Source: Macrolepiota albuminosa (taxonomy: Eukaryota; Basidiomycota; Agaricomycetes; Agaricales; Agaricaceae). Taken from it: a stretch of 64,000 nucleotides of DNA. Location of the stretch: assembly GCA_027475525.1 (NCBI GenBank), contig JAMWFC010000052.1, positions 310,001 through 374,000 on the forward strand, in the 5' to 3' direction. The notes beneath the pieces were generated by a model. The model did no database searches, was not told the DNA's origin, and saw only the letters and a program-made list of their open reading frames with translations. Positions within the stretch are counted from its first letter, which is position 1. Each line of letters starts with the position of its first letter. Made by a program: the position numbers and the translations under genes. Shown here piece after piece: positions 46,390-57,176 of this stretch.

Positions 46390-47432
46390 TGATAGGCTTC
46401 TACTCGGACTGAGCGCATCAAGGGACATTATAGGCCGACCAACACTTGACACACTAAAGGCTCTAGCGACCAGCCTTGGGTACAGAGCAGCCCTAGCACG
46501 GGCGCTCTATGGCAAGACTTATCCATTTATCTCAATCACCAGTATCAGCCCCTCAGCGCACTCCACTCAGTTACTTTGAAGACCAAGAAGACTCAGGACT
46601 CATAGCGCTAGCATAACGGCGGGAGGGGACTCTGACCAAACCCCGATCAGTACTGGAAGGAGTTAGCAATTGGCGCTGTCAATCACCGAGGCACCTCAAT
46701 CAGAAGTCTAAAAGAATCAATGACGACGAGACAGGATACACGCAGACCCAACATTTAAATCTATCAAAAGATGGTACAATGTTTAGCGCCGGAATTAGCG
46801 CTCACGGCGTCTGTCGAGGATTCCCCGACCATACCCCGGGATGGCATGGCCAATTAAATTACATCAAAAAGTGAGCAAACTCGTACCACTTCTAAGTAGT
46901 TTTAGAGTCGCCGTTGGTCGCCATCACCCATGTGCTGCAGGTCGCCGTTGACAGGTGGCCGTTAGCTACAGTCACAAAGAGAGGCGCTAATTGGTAGCGC
47001 CGTCAATGGACTTATTTTGGAAATAATGTAGCGCATAGTATAAAAACTAGCTACTCGCCATGTATATAACAACGAATCGTAACCTCTTGAGCACCCAGTT
47101 ACACTTAGCGTTCAAATCGCGCTAGCGTTGCCTGACTTTGCCACCAAGTTCGGCGCTAGCTTCGTCTATCTCGTCTTCGTCGTTTACGGTGCCACCTACG
47201 GGCACGCTACGCTGCGCTATTCGTTTCTTTCTCTATAACTTCTCCTAAACTACGACGCTTACCACTTGCTAGGTAGCATCCGAGGCGCTATCGTCTAGCG
47301 CATCGCCCTATCACCTCTGCTCGAGCACACCGGGACCCTGCCGGGACTCCTCACAAACCCGTACGCCAGGCGCTGGAGACGGCGTTGTACTGCGTATACG
47401 TCCAGCGCACCCAACCACAGTTGGCGTCATCA
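46390..47432 (+). repeat. Gypsy 3' LTR
   Basis: 1043 bp, same length as the 5' LTR. Nine differences, all CpG transitions. Confidence 0.93.
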
Positions 47433-47565
47433 CCGTGATAATAAGGGAGGACATCTTCATGGTACGAAACAAAATTCTCACAATTGTCAGTTATCAACAG
47501 ACATATGTCAATAAGCTAATACAAGATTTTCGACTGGCATCCTTGCATTTGTGTACATCTCTACT

Positions 47566-49050
47566 ATGGAAAATCAAGTATCTGACTCACAGAGTCTGAC
47601 AACTACCTGGGCTAGCCGAAATCCAGGACTTGATATCCAACCACTGCGATCTCGTCCATATCTTGCATATAATCAATCGGATGCAGCACAGAAAACTCAC
47701 CGAATGCAACAACAGCAAAAAAAAATACAAGCAGAGAGGCTTGAAGATGCAATCAGTGTTTATGTTGAAGAACAAAAGCGATTTATTACTGAAATGGCTC
47801 GAGAATTTCATGTTCAGGAGTCTATTATCAAACAACAAATTACTCACGCTACGACATATGCTAAAACTCGGAAAGTCTCTCTCCACAATGCACTTGTACA
47901 TTATAAGCACGTAGAATTAAACAAAGGTTAGTTCATTCAATCTATTCCAAGTTAGTTTTGGTTAATATAATAACAGAGGGAGGGAATAAGCATACTCTCA
48001 AAGAGTTGCAGAAACTGGTCAATGAGGATGCATCACTTAAAAATCTTTCAAAGGAGCGCGAACAGGAACTTATTGCTGCTCTTGAAGATCATCGAGCTCT
48101 CAAAACTACTGGTGCACGTGCTACTGGACATGCAGCAGCTATTGATGCAGCCAAGAATGTGGACGCTATGATACAAGAAGTGAGTAAGTCTTCATAAGTC
48201 TCAGTTAAGTTGACTCAGTCTAATAAATACAGTGTAAAAATTTATACTTACGCACGGGCATCCGAACTGTTGCGTTTTTTACTCGCAGCCACCCTGATGA
48301 TCGCTTTGATGCTACGTTTGCTGCCTCTGACCCAACATCTCTGAAATTTTTTCCTCAAATCTTGAAACTGGATCCTGGGAATATTGCAACAAAGTTTGAA
48401 CTCTTTGCATGCGCTGAAGAGAAAGGTACATTAAATAATTGGATAATAAAAGGTCGTCGATATCTAATCCTATTTTTGTTGTAGCAAGTATCAAAGTTGA
48501 AAGTGCGAACACCTTGCGCATGGAGTGTACACGACTCATTTCTGATGGATTGAGTATGTTCACTTAGTTGGCAGTTAGTTGCGGTCTGACATCTTGAACA
48601 GAGAAGATCACGCAAGATAAAAAGATAAACATGAATTATCAAAATTACGAGTCCTCAATTATTGAAACCTGCCATGTGAAACTTGTTGGGTGGCCTCAAC
48701 GTGTACCATTCACTAGCCCAGCAAATATATCGACGAAGGATGAACTCTTATTGCTCCGCTCTGCCATCAAAGATGGTGCTTGTCATTGGAAAGTGCTCAG
48801 CCACAAGGAATGATCTGAACATGCAAAGAAGCTAGCAGATGCAAGAGATCGTGGAGTCACAATCGGAGTGAAGCGCAAGCAGAGAAGCGACAAGGGAAAG
48901 CCACGGAAGAAGAAGTTAAACAATGGTGCATCCCAAATGCCTCCCACGCACAAGATCAAGGAAAGAATTGATGATGACAATGACGAGGATGGTAGCGGTA
49001 ACAGTGAAGAAGATGGTGTTGATTTGAATGTGGTTGACGCTGCCAACTAA
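47566..49050 (+). pseudogene. KDZ-associated second ORF
   Basis: Several exons. ATG at 47566 (MENQVSDSQSLTTTWASRN), coiled helical region (EDAISVYVEEQKRFITEMAR), LKELQKLVNEDASLKNLSKE, ATGHAAAIDAAKNVDAMIQE, then HPDDRFDATFAASDPTSLKF, KLDPGNIATKFELFACAEE, INMNYQNYESSIIETCHVKL, VGWPQRVPFTSPANI and DGACHWKVLSHKE. An in-frame TGA is at 48811-48813, followed by SEHAKKLADARDRG and a basic tail RSDKGKPRKKK, ending TAA at 49048. I recall similar unnamed proteins near KDZ transposases in basidiomycetes. Possibly a DNA-binding partner; function unknown. Confidence 0.6.
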
Positions 49051-49075
49051 GATATCTCTTTTCTTGCTATGGAAC

Positions 49076-49229
49076 AGAAGTAGTTTTGTTACTTTTGAAA
49101 CTTATCCAGGACTTTTTCCCAAGTTTTCGGAGTCATTTTGAGGTGATACATGAGAAGTAGTTTTGTTACTTTTGAAACTTATCCAGGACTTTTTCCCAAG
49201 TTTTCGGAGTCATTTTGAGGTGATACATG
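49076..49229. repeat. 77-bp tandem duplication
   Basis: AGAAGTAGTTTTGTTACTT starts at 49076 and 49153, at the inner edge of the right inverted repeat. Confidence 0.85.
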
Positions 49230-49979
49230 AGCTCACTGTTGGCAACAGCGACAATGATAGTTGAATCAGTGCCATCAATGATGACAAATTACAGACAGCC
49301 GCTTGGCAAACATTCAATCTTAGCCGACTGCAAAGAAAAAAATTTATTCTGATTTTTCCTAGATTTTTATATACATTTTGAAGGTATGGTCGAGCTCGCT
49401 GTGATGAACAATGGTGGGAGGGGCGCAATGATGGGCGGGACACCTGCTGATGTCAGCTAAGTGACGTGCTGATGGGTATTGATGGCAACGCCCGGATGCG
49501 AGGAATGATGAGCCGTGTGATGGGCCATCAATAATGGGACAGCCACATCTAATCTTAGCCGACTGCAAAGAAAAAAAATTTATTCTGATTTTTCCGAGAT
49601 TTTTATATACATTTTGAAGGTATGGTTGAGCTCGCTGTGATGAACGATGGTGGGAGGGGCACAATGATGGGCGGGACACCTGCTGATGTCAGCTAAGCGA
49701 CGTGCTGATGGGTATTGATGGCAACGCCCGGATGCGAGGAATGATGGGCTGTGTGATGGGCCGTGTGAAAACTAAAGTCAATGGCAATTAATGTATGTTT
49801 ATTCATGGAAGCAGATAGATCTTAGAACAACCTCTACTTAGAGGTGGAGATACCAAACTATATCCACCTCTAATATGAGGGGATATAGCAGATAGATCTT
49901 AGAACAACCTCTACTTAGAGGTGGAGATACCAAACTATATCCACCTCTAATATGAGGGGATATGCGGGTATCACAGGTG
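49191..49979 (-). repeat. KDZ right terminal inverted repeat
   Basis: Reverse complement of 25374-26168, including both ~240-bp internal repeats. The outer end is GCGGGTATCACAGGTG, followed by TSD CTGTCCTC. Contains a 77-bp duplication at 49810-49963. Confidence 0.88.
49810..49963. repeat. 77-bp tandem duplication
   Basis: AGCAGATAGATCTTAGAACA starts at 49810 and 49887. Not duplicated in the left arm at that place. Confidence 0.85.
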
Positions 49980-50368
49980 CTGTCCTCTCGAGTATTGGGA
50001 CTATTTGACTCTACCTGTCTGCCTCGAGTGAGGGCAGACGTATCAGTAACCCTCCCTAAAGTGCCATCAAGAAGCACGAACTGACTTGCCTTCGGTGTTC
50101 ATCAGAATGTCCCATTATCCATGCTGCACTTAGCTGGCATGGGATCTTATTACTGCCCGTGGTGTCAAATTTTCAAGATGGGAAGATTTCCATTCATATT
50201 TGAATATCCAATATTCCAACCATTCGATCTCCAACGGCCCGACAGGGCCGACATCCTGAGTTAAACATGCTATGCCTTTGATGCTTCCTCAAGTTTACAT
50301 GGGAATGAAGGGCCATGAACGTCATGCTCTCCAACATATAAATCTGGTTGTCGGCCATCTAAGTAGCC
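49980..50368. other. Upstream region of CE2
   Basis: Starts with the right TSD (49980-49987) and the hairpin at 50017. It should hold the promoter of the esterase that starts at 50369; no specific motif supported. Confidence 0.45.
50017..50039. repeat. Dispersed GTCTGCCTC hairpin, copy 3
   Basis: Arms GTCTGCCTC and GAGGGCAGAC, just outside the right end of the KDZ element; followed by GTATCAGTA, as copy 2 is followed by ATATCAATA. Confidence 0.6.
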
Positions 50369-52670
50369 ATGGCTTCTCTCTTGCGCTATTCTTGCGCTAT
50401 TCTGACTCTTTTGACTTGGAAAGTTGTTGCCAATCCAGCCATCTACACTCCTGTGGTTGACCTTGGTTATGCCAAGTATGCTGGGTCATTCAATGCCACT
50501 CGAGGGACGACCCAATTCCTCGGAATACGTTATGCCGCCCCACCTACTGGTCAATACTGGTTGACATTGATAATATGAAATGAAAACTCATTTTCTAAAG
50601 GTTCTTTGCGGTGGCAACCGCCTCATCCCCCAGCTACAACACCTGGAACACAAGCAGCTGATTCTGAACCTTCTGCGTGCTTTTTTTCTGGACAGGGGAA
50701 TCAAGCAACTTCACCTTTCAAAGACAAGAAGAGCCACAGAAAACGGGATCTATCCTTCACAGAAGATTGTCTTTTCTTGAAGTGAGTCATCCATTTTGTT
50801 CGCCGTCGGTTTCTGAATGTTCCTAGTGTCTATCTCCCGGGACAAATCTCATCGGCGAAAAAGTTGCCAGTTGTCGTCTGGATTCATGGGTGATTACCAT
50901 ATCCCTCAGTGATTGATATTTCGCTCAAAAATTGCACAGCGGTGGTTATATGTCAGGAAGTGCATCAGGCTTCAATGGCGCTGATTTCTATGACGGGAAT
51001 GCTCTCATCAATGAAGCCAATGGCGGGGTCGTTGTTGTTGTCATTCAATACCGTCTTGGTCTCTTCGGTTTCTTGGCTGGCAGAGAAGTCAAGAAGAATG
51101 GTGCCCTGAATGTTGGGCTGTGTAATGCGAATCATTTCTAGTTTTTGTACATCCTGAAACCCTTCAACAGTGGATCAACAATTTGCTCTTCAATGGGTGC
51201 AGAAGAACGTTTGTATAACTATGTCCAACTACATAGGTTCGACGACTGAGGAGAGATGGTATAGATCCACTTTTTCAATGGAGATCCGACTCGTGTCGCG
51301 ATCTGGGGCCAATCCGCAGGTAGGTCAAAATTACAGGAGAAATATTGCTCGCTTTTCTTGTTCAATTCAGGCGCTGGGTCTGTCATGCAACATATCGTGG
51401 CGAATGATGGCAGGACTTCGCCTCCTCTCTTCCGAGCGGCAATCACAAGCTCGACCTTTCTACCTTCCCAATACAATTATGATCACAGAATCCCCGAGGT
51501 TAGTCAACGCATCTGAACACCGTCCGATAAGTGATATATATCTTTATAGACTCTATACAGCGAGGTAGTTACACAAGCAAAGTAAGTTTTACGAGGAGAC
51601 TACGACTGTCTCGTACAAATATAGAACCCAGTTGTTCCGCTGCGTCGAATACGCTTGACTGCCTTCGAAGCGTTGATGCTCAAATTCTCGAGACCGCCAA
51701 CGGGAATATAGGAAACAGCGGATTCTTTGGGGTCTTTTTGTTCGTTCCTGTTGTTGACGGTACACTGATAAAGGAAAGAGTCACCAAAGCTTTGAAAAAG
51801 AGAAGGATAAACGGGGTGCGTTCTCATTTTTCTCATACACAAGGCAGGGAAAATATATATATCTCGGATATATCCAGGAAATTATACTAGCGGCTACTAA
51901 CGCCTTTGAAGGAGCCCTTTTCATCGATCCGACAACTCCCGTTGACGTCGATGTGGCGAACTACGTTGCACAACTTTTCCCTGATTTTAGTGATAAACAG
52001 ATTGTAGCCGCGACAGCACTCTATGAGAATCTTGGCACACCTCTGTTCCAGGTCACGGCGATTATGGGCGAAGGTAAAATTGTGTTCTCAAGTATTGTGG
52101 ATACTCACCGCCATGTAGCCATCTTCATCTGCCCCACTTATTTCATGTTGCAGGCATTTGATGGTCAAGGTTACAAGGTTAGTAGCCCACTAAAGGAAAA
52201 ATGTATATACCGGATGCTACCTGAATTGTGTAAAGACGGAATTTGCCATTCCGCCCGGTATCCATGGAAATGATGTAGCATACTATTACCCGACGTATGC
52301 ACAGTTCTTCTTGTCCGGAGTGGCACTTTGATTCTATTGATTTGGTTGTCTGCAGGAATGGACCGCCACTCTTCAACAATGCCGACTTCGTCAAAGCCTT
52401 CTCACACTCTTTCTTGGACTTCGCAGTGTCACTGGACCCTAACCAGAAGTCATCCCCAACGATCACCCCGAACTGGGCTCTGTGGATGGGGAAGAACGAA
52501 ATGCTGTTTAATATGACTGAGAGTGGCCTGCCAGACGTTCGTGCTGTTCAAACATCGAGTCCACTGCTGCAACGATGCCAGTAAGTTTATCACGCTATAA
52601 CAATGATGAGCGAGAGATATTTACTTGCTTTAGGTTCTGGCAAAGTAATAGTGCTACTTCAGCTCAGTGA
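50369..52670 (+). CDS. Type-B carboxylesterase/lipase, CE2
   Basis: Paralog of CE1. Fourteen exons: 50369-50549, 50601-50781, 50827-50889, 50940-51121, 51171-51208, 51265-51319, 51371-51498, 51550-51581, 51632-51815, 51878-52073, 52119-52177, 52236-52294, 52356-52580, 52634-52670. They sum to 1620 nt, 539 aa, no stop. Nine internal exons plus the last match CE1 in length. Signal peptide MASLLRYSCAILTLLTW. Motifs: FLGIRYAAPPTG, HGGGYMSGSASGF, nucleophile elbow GQSAGAGS (Gln where CE1 has Glu), catalytic Glu in NAFEG, His in GIHGNDV, C-terminal AFSHSFLDFAVSLDPN. Predicted secreted, substrate unknown. It stands just beyond the KDZ insertion and looks intact. Confidence 0.95.
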
Positions 52671-53061
52671 TAGGACGAAGGTTTCCTAGGTATGGAATCG
52701 TAAAGTTTGAAAGTTTGGATCGAGGTTGTGGTTCCATACGTCATAAGCTATGCTTGATTATGGATGTTTTACAAATAAGTAGCTCAGAGCTGCCGATCTT
52801 GGATTCACCTAAAGTATATCTGCTTGAATCGATTAGCAGTTCCAGGATTCTGTTATATAACTGACTTCGGCAGACATATTTTACTGGGCAAGGAGCCCTT
52901 TAGGGAGCCCATTCAGACAGTAATAGTGAAATTTTGGACCCGTACATAAAAGTTCAAACAGTAGTACTTGGGTGTTGATGGATCCTTAACTTAGACCAAG
53001 TGCATGCGTAAACATAAGTCTAACCACATCGACTCTACGTCGGTTGTAAATTTATCATCTG
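52671..53061. other. Intergenic between CE2 and tRNA
   Basis: No gene seen. Holds the CE2 3' flank. Confidence 0.5.
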
Positions 53062-53160
53062 GCCTTCTTGGCTCAGTTGGTTAGAGCGCAGGTCTCATAG
53101 AAATATGACATATTTGTATATGCAATCCTGAGGTCGCAAGTTCGAGCCTTGCAGAGGGCA
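53062..53160 (+). tRNA. tRNA-Met (CAT), with 25-nt intron
   Basis: Acceptor strands GCCTTCT and AGAGGGC pair with one G-T. D-arm GGCTC...GAGC; anticodon stem CAGGT/TCCTG; loop CTCATA-A with anticodon CAT; T-arm around AGTTCGAGCC (B box). A 25-nt intron follows the base after the anticodon, the canonical nuclear position. Mature length 74 nt, then discriminator A and a T run (TCTTTTTG). T-loop TTC favours elongator rather than initiator Met. Confidence 0.92.
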
Positions 53161-53581
53161 TCTTTTTGTTGCTCATGTCCGAAATGTCGTCGGAAAACCA
53201 GGCACCTTTGATAAATAACAGCTTCGTCAATTACAGTTGTCTAGTACAAGCTCACATCTATTCCACAAACAAATATCTTCCAAACCGGATCCCCAATTTA
53301 ATGAGTACATGAATACAAAAATACAATGCAATGAATAAAGCCTATACAATCAGGTTTGTACGGGCAATGCAATAATCTATGCGGAATGAGTAATGAGAAG
53401 AGGAACATGAATAATCTATGCGATGTCCGAGTTTTGGCAGAGTAAAGAGTTGCATAGTGGTACTAGACCAAGGTCCAATAATGTTGCATCCGGTCCCGTG
53501 GTTCGTAAGGAGAAACAATGAGCTGATAAGTCCTGAGTGGCACATCACTTGATGACTTGAAGGTATGATAAGAAAAGAGCG
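53161..53581. other. Intergenic between tRNA and SPT2
   Basis: No gene. Contains the repeated phrase AATAATCTATGCG twice near 53370 and 53410, and the SPT2 3' flank. Confidence 0.45.
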
Positions 53582-55090
53582 TCAGCCACGCATTTCACGA
53601 GTTTGCCTCTCCTTTTCTTTTTTGCGTCTACGTTTTTCCTCTTCGTGTCGACGTTCTTGTTCAAGCGCCACCTTGTCTTCTTTCTTCGCAAGTTGAGCAC
53701 TACGAACAGGCAAAGGTCAAAACACGATGAATTTGGTAGAAGATGGTGATAATGATATACCTCCGCAGCTCTTCTCTCTCGAGGGCGGATGCGTCTGCCT
53801 CCATATCCTCATCGTCGCTGAAGACATCCCGATTGACATAACGATCCCTATCCTTCCCAAACATCTGCCAGATAGCATTGCTATATCCTGAGCCAGCCTG
53901 CCTTCTGGTAGGTGGCAGATGATCCGAATCCGATTCTTCGGATAGACTGGGAGAACGCTGACGTTTCTTCCCAACGGAGGCTGATTTACCGCCTCCAACG
54001 CCGTTTAAGGCTTTAGATGAATTCAAGGACATTGACTTCGTGGATGAAGTACTGGGCCTGGAATTTGCAGAAGGGGCCTTGACGCTTGCAGAAGACACAG
54101 TTGCCTTGGACGAAGCGGTCTTTGATGTTATCGGTTTAGGAAGTGTACTCGATTTCGACGACGATATAGGTGGTTGAGGAGTAACACTACGGCCTTTCGA
54201 AAGGTAAAGTGAATCGTAACCATGAGGGAAAAAAAAAGAAAGATAGTAGACTTACGAGAAGGCGTATTAGCACCAGAAGGAGCGTTCGAGGTGGACAACA
54301 TCTTGTTCGTTTCCTTCTTGTCTGTAAACCACTTGTCGAAGCCGCGCGCCTGATCTCCTTCAAGTGTTTTACCTTCTCGTAATTTGGCGCGATCCTGTAT
54401 GATTTCATCAATAGTGCGAGTATCACGCTTAACTGTGTTAAGTTTGGTCAAGGTGTTGGGCATCGCGGTCAGCCGCTCTCTAACAGACTTCACTGACGAA
54501 GAAGAACTGGAAGTCGACTGTGACCCTGTCATTAAATCGACGGCACCACCGGGTAGGCGTCTGCCAGCCTTGAGATGGGAGGTAGTCGAGCGTTTCGTAG
54601 GGTGAAAGAGCCTCCGCATCTCCTGCTGTTGCTTTCTCTGACGTTTCTCTTCCCGAGTTAAAAACTCAGGGGCAGAGCCGTCGTCTTCATCATCATCTGG
54701 CAACCGTCGTTTCCGAACTTCCTCTCGCGTTCGGGTTTGCGAAGCTGAAGAAGGCCACTTCGGAGCAGAACCATCAGAGAGTGCTTTAGCCTTTTTGGGG
54801 CCATGCTGGTAAGAATTGCGCTCCATTTCTGCTCGCTTTTGGCGTTCCGCCTCAATAGCAGCTTGCTCCTGTTCTTGTTTTAACTGGCGCTCTCTCTGTC
54901 TCTTCTCTTCTTCGAAGATCATCAGACGACGCTTCCTCGCTAGCTCCTGCTCCTTCCTGTCCTGTTCCTCTGCCTTTCTTCGCTTCGCTTCCTCCCTACG
55001 CGTCCGCTCGGCGAGGGCGTTCTGAACGTCCTCAGCTACCATCTGGGTTTGCGACTGGCTTAACGCCATAAGAGCCTGGAAAGAAGTCAT
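53582..55090 (-). CDS. SPT2: SPT2 chromatin protein
   Basis: Histone-binding chromatin factor that acts with elongating RNA polymerase II (family knowledge). ATG at 55090 gives MTSFQALMALSQSQTQMVAE, then a long highly charged coiled coil (EEEKRQRERQLKQEQEQAAI), FLTREEKRQRKQQQEMRRLF, a Ser-rich stretch and GFDKWFTDKKETNK. An intron (about 54254-54192) leads to SVTPQPPISSSKS, a Ser-rich linker, and the SPT2 signature: SNAIWQMFGKDRDRYVNRDV, FSDDEDMEADASALEREELR. A second intron (about 53762-53700) leads to SAQLAKKEDKVALEQERRHE and a basic end ERQTREMRG with TGA at 53582-53584. Frames are open throughout. It points toward MFS2's 3' end, separated by about 155 bp. Confidence 0.92.
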
Positions 55091-55244
55091 GGTAGATAGA
55101 GAGGACCAAGAGCCGAACGATCGACCAATAACAATAGTGGGCAACAAGCGAGGGCGTGGCAGGTTACAGTGGTCTACAAAATTTGGCCTTGTTTGGTGGG
55201 CCACTACACTTTACAGCTATGTAATGTCAACTGTCTATCCAAAT

Positions 55245-57176
55245 TTATTGACTCCACAACTGCCGAGGAAGCAAAGATGCTATGTACACCGCAACACACA
55301 CAACCACGGTCAGTACATAATAGACGAGGTGACCGCCCAAGTAGTGCTTTCCGATGGAGAGTGAAAATAGAGAGTTCGCCGTTGCGGGGCCAATTGCTCT
55401 CATTAGACTCACAGTCATCTATACTTTGGTTAACACTGACAATGATTTACCTCGGATATGATTCCTGACGCACCTGGCTCAAACCGTTTGTCGCGCCAAT
55501 GGATGCACGATTTGGGGATGCCGCCGCAATAAATATGAAAATGGCTCCTAAAAGTAGTTAGCATGAATGATCGCATGATGATGTTACATGGCAGCATTAT
55601 TCTCACCATACGATAAATTTAGTCCAATAGAAACCAGGGCTTGAAGAGCAACGACTGCCCAGACAAACGTCGTCACGCCTTGTGACTTTGCCATCGCATT
55701 GATGATAGGGAACGCAATGAAGCACGGGAAGGCGCATACCATTCCCGCAACAAACGTCCTCTTTGAACCGAAACGGTCGTGAATAGTTGAGAAGAAGAAG
55801 ACTTGGAAAGCTCCATTACAGATGCCATATACGGAAAGAAATTTACCAATGACAGGTGGGGATAGTCCGAGACCCCCGAAAGCGACAGGAGTTGATAGAA
55901 ATAGAGGCTGTATTGCACGAAATGCTATATCCACTAGAGACAGGCTTGCGTAATTTCCAGCCGCAAGTAGGACTCGGGAAGTGAGAAGATCGCGCAGCGG
56001 AAGGGGTTTCTGTTCATCACGCACGTCTGAACGTTGAAGGTCTAGTGGTTCCCGCAATCTGGCACCTTTCACAGGTAAAGTAACCTGATCCTTCTTGAAG
56101 AAATGAAAAAACGAGACGGGAGATTTGAGAGTTTCCTTGAGAAAGAAGAAGGTAATGAGCCATGCAACCGCTGTGTATGTTGCCGGAACCGCGCAAGGCA
56201 GAAAGTAAGGGTACTTTTTGAGAAATTCGTTATTTCCGAAAAATTCTGGGAACCGTTCGGCGGGTCGTGCAAGGGAACCACCGATAAGAGGGCCAAGCTA
56301 CACTCTTCTTGTCAACAATAGCATCAAGCACCATTGACTTGAATCGTACAGTTCCACCGGTGGACCACGCAATAGGCTGGTAAGCATATGCCTAAGGCAA
56401 GAGTTGACTAGACATAAGCAGGACGAACAAGTACAACCCACCCGTGCGATGTTTGTTGAGTCTGTTAGCTCTACTACAATACTAGGAATCAAAAATGAGG
56501 CCCAGAAAACGGTGCGAGTCAAAGTCTACGCAGTTACCTTTTCATTACGCCGATATTTCCATCTGGCAGGATTTATGTTGAGAAAATCATGAAGGTGATC
56601 AAGACATCATACGTACTCAAAGCACCGTTAAGACATCGGCTGCATAGGCTCAGTCAGAGAACTTGTTAGTTTTGGAACACAATATCGGACAAGCCTTAAA
56701 ACCAAACCCCAAAATGTACTAGAAAGTCCAAAACAATACATCGAAATGGACAGCCCAAGGAGACCGATGAGGATTACTGGCTTACGTCCAATAAAGTCTG
56801 ATGTCCGACTCCAATGCAAAACTGTAAATGCTTGCGTCAAAAAGAATAAGGATTGCTGTGAGATGAATCAGCCTTAAGTTGAGCTTCATTGCGAAAAGAA
56901 CAGACCATAAGCCCAACGTAATATCCAACTCGAGTTTCGTCCCCATTCGTTATTCCAATATCTCGTATTAGCTGCAGAGACTGTCGAAGAAACAAAGTAA
57001 ATAGAAGGAAGTCATACACACACCTGTGGTGCGAACGGGGAAATGACCTGGGATGTCAACGGTTCTGTAAGTTGAAGAAACATAACAATGGTGAACTGTC
57101 CCCATGGTATCGGAGTCCTCTTTTTTGGTTGCTCCGGAAGCAAAGGAGTTTCCTCGTCTGCCTGTTGTTGGGTCAT
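55245..57176 (-). CDS. MFS transporter 2
   Basis: Same family as MFS1. ATG at 57176: MTQQQADEETPLLPEQPKKR, TPIPWGQFTIVMFLQLTEPL, after an intron LIRDIGITNGDETRVGYYVG, QSLFFLTQAFTVLHW, the MFS signature SRTSDFIGRKPVILIGLLGL and FWGLVLR. Then ELTDSTNIARAYAYQPIAWS, GPLIGGSLARPAERFPEFFG, VAFGGLGLSPPVIGKFLSVY, FGSKRTFVAGMVCAFP, AASPNRASIGATNGLSQ, and a last exon LMRAIGPATANSLFSLSIGK ending VVVCVAVYIASLLPRQLWSQ with TAA at 55245-55247. The intron at 56694-56640 has a GC donor (AAG/GCTTGT) at a position conserved in MFS1 and MFS3 where they have GT. Substrate unknown. Confidence 0.92.

Larger units (their letters stand above)
33427..47432 (+). mobile_element. Ty3/gypsy LTR retrotransposon with antisense accessory genes
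   Basis: 14,006 bp. Identical-length LTRs of 1043 bp start TGATAGG and end GTCATCA. The TSD is ACCGT if the terminal A is shared (33422-33426; 47432-47436), or CCGT otherwise. In order: 5' LTR, primer binding site, gag-pro (34861-37506), pol with RT, RNase H and integrase (37503-41937), three minus-strand genes (42076-46242), polypurine tract, 3' LTR. Two solo LTRs of family X have inserted (35054-35299, 39243-39760). Once these and the 77-bp duplications are set aside, the frames join. Inserted in the KDZ element. Confidence 0.93.
25374..49979. mobile_element. KDZ DNA transposon (24.6 kb incl. nested gypsy) with host-gene cargo
   Basis: Left terminus CACCTGTGATACCCGC (25374) is the exact reverse complement of the right terminus GCGGGTATCACAGGTG (ending 49979). 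The 8-bp TSD CTGTCCTC is at 25366-25373 and 49980-49987. Terminal inverted repeats are about 0.8 kb. Contents: KDZ transposase (-, 29627-26202); truncated host-gene pieces (29829-33364); a Ty3/gypsy element (33427-47432); a second element ORF (+, 47566-49050). Without the gypsy element it is about 10.6 kb. KDZ elements are established in fungi, and 8-bp TSDs have been reported for Zisupton-type relatives; the cargo interpretation is inference. Confidence 0.85.
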
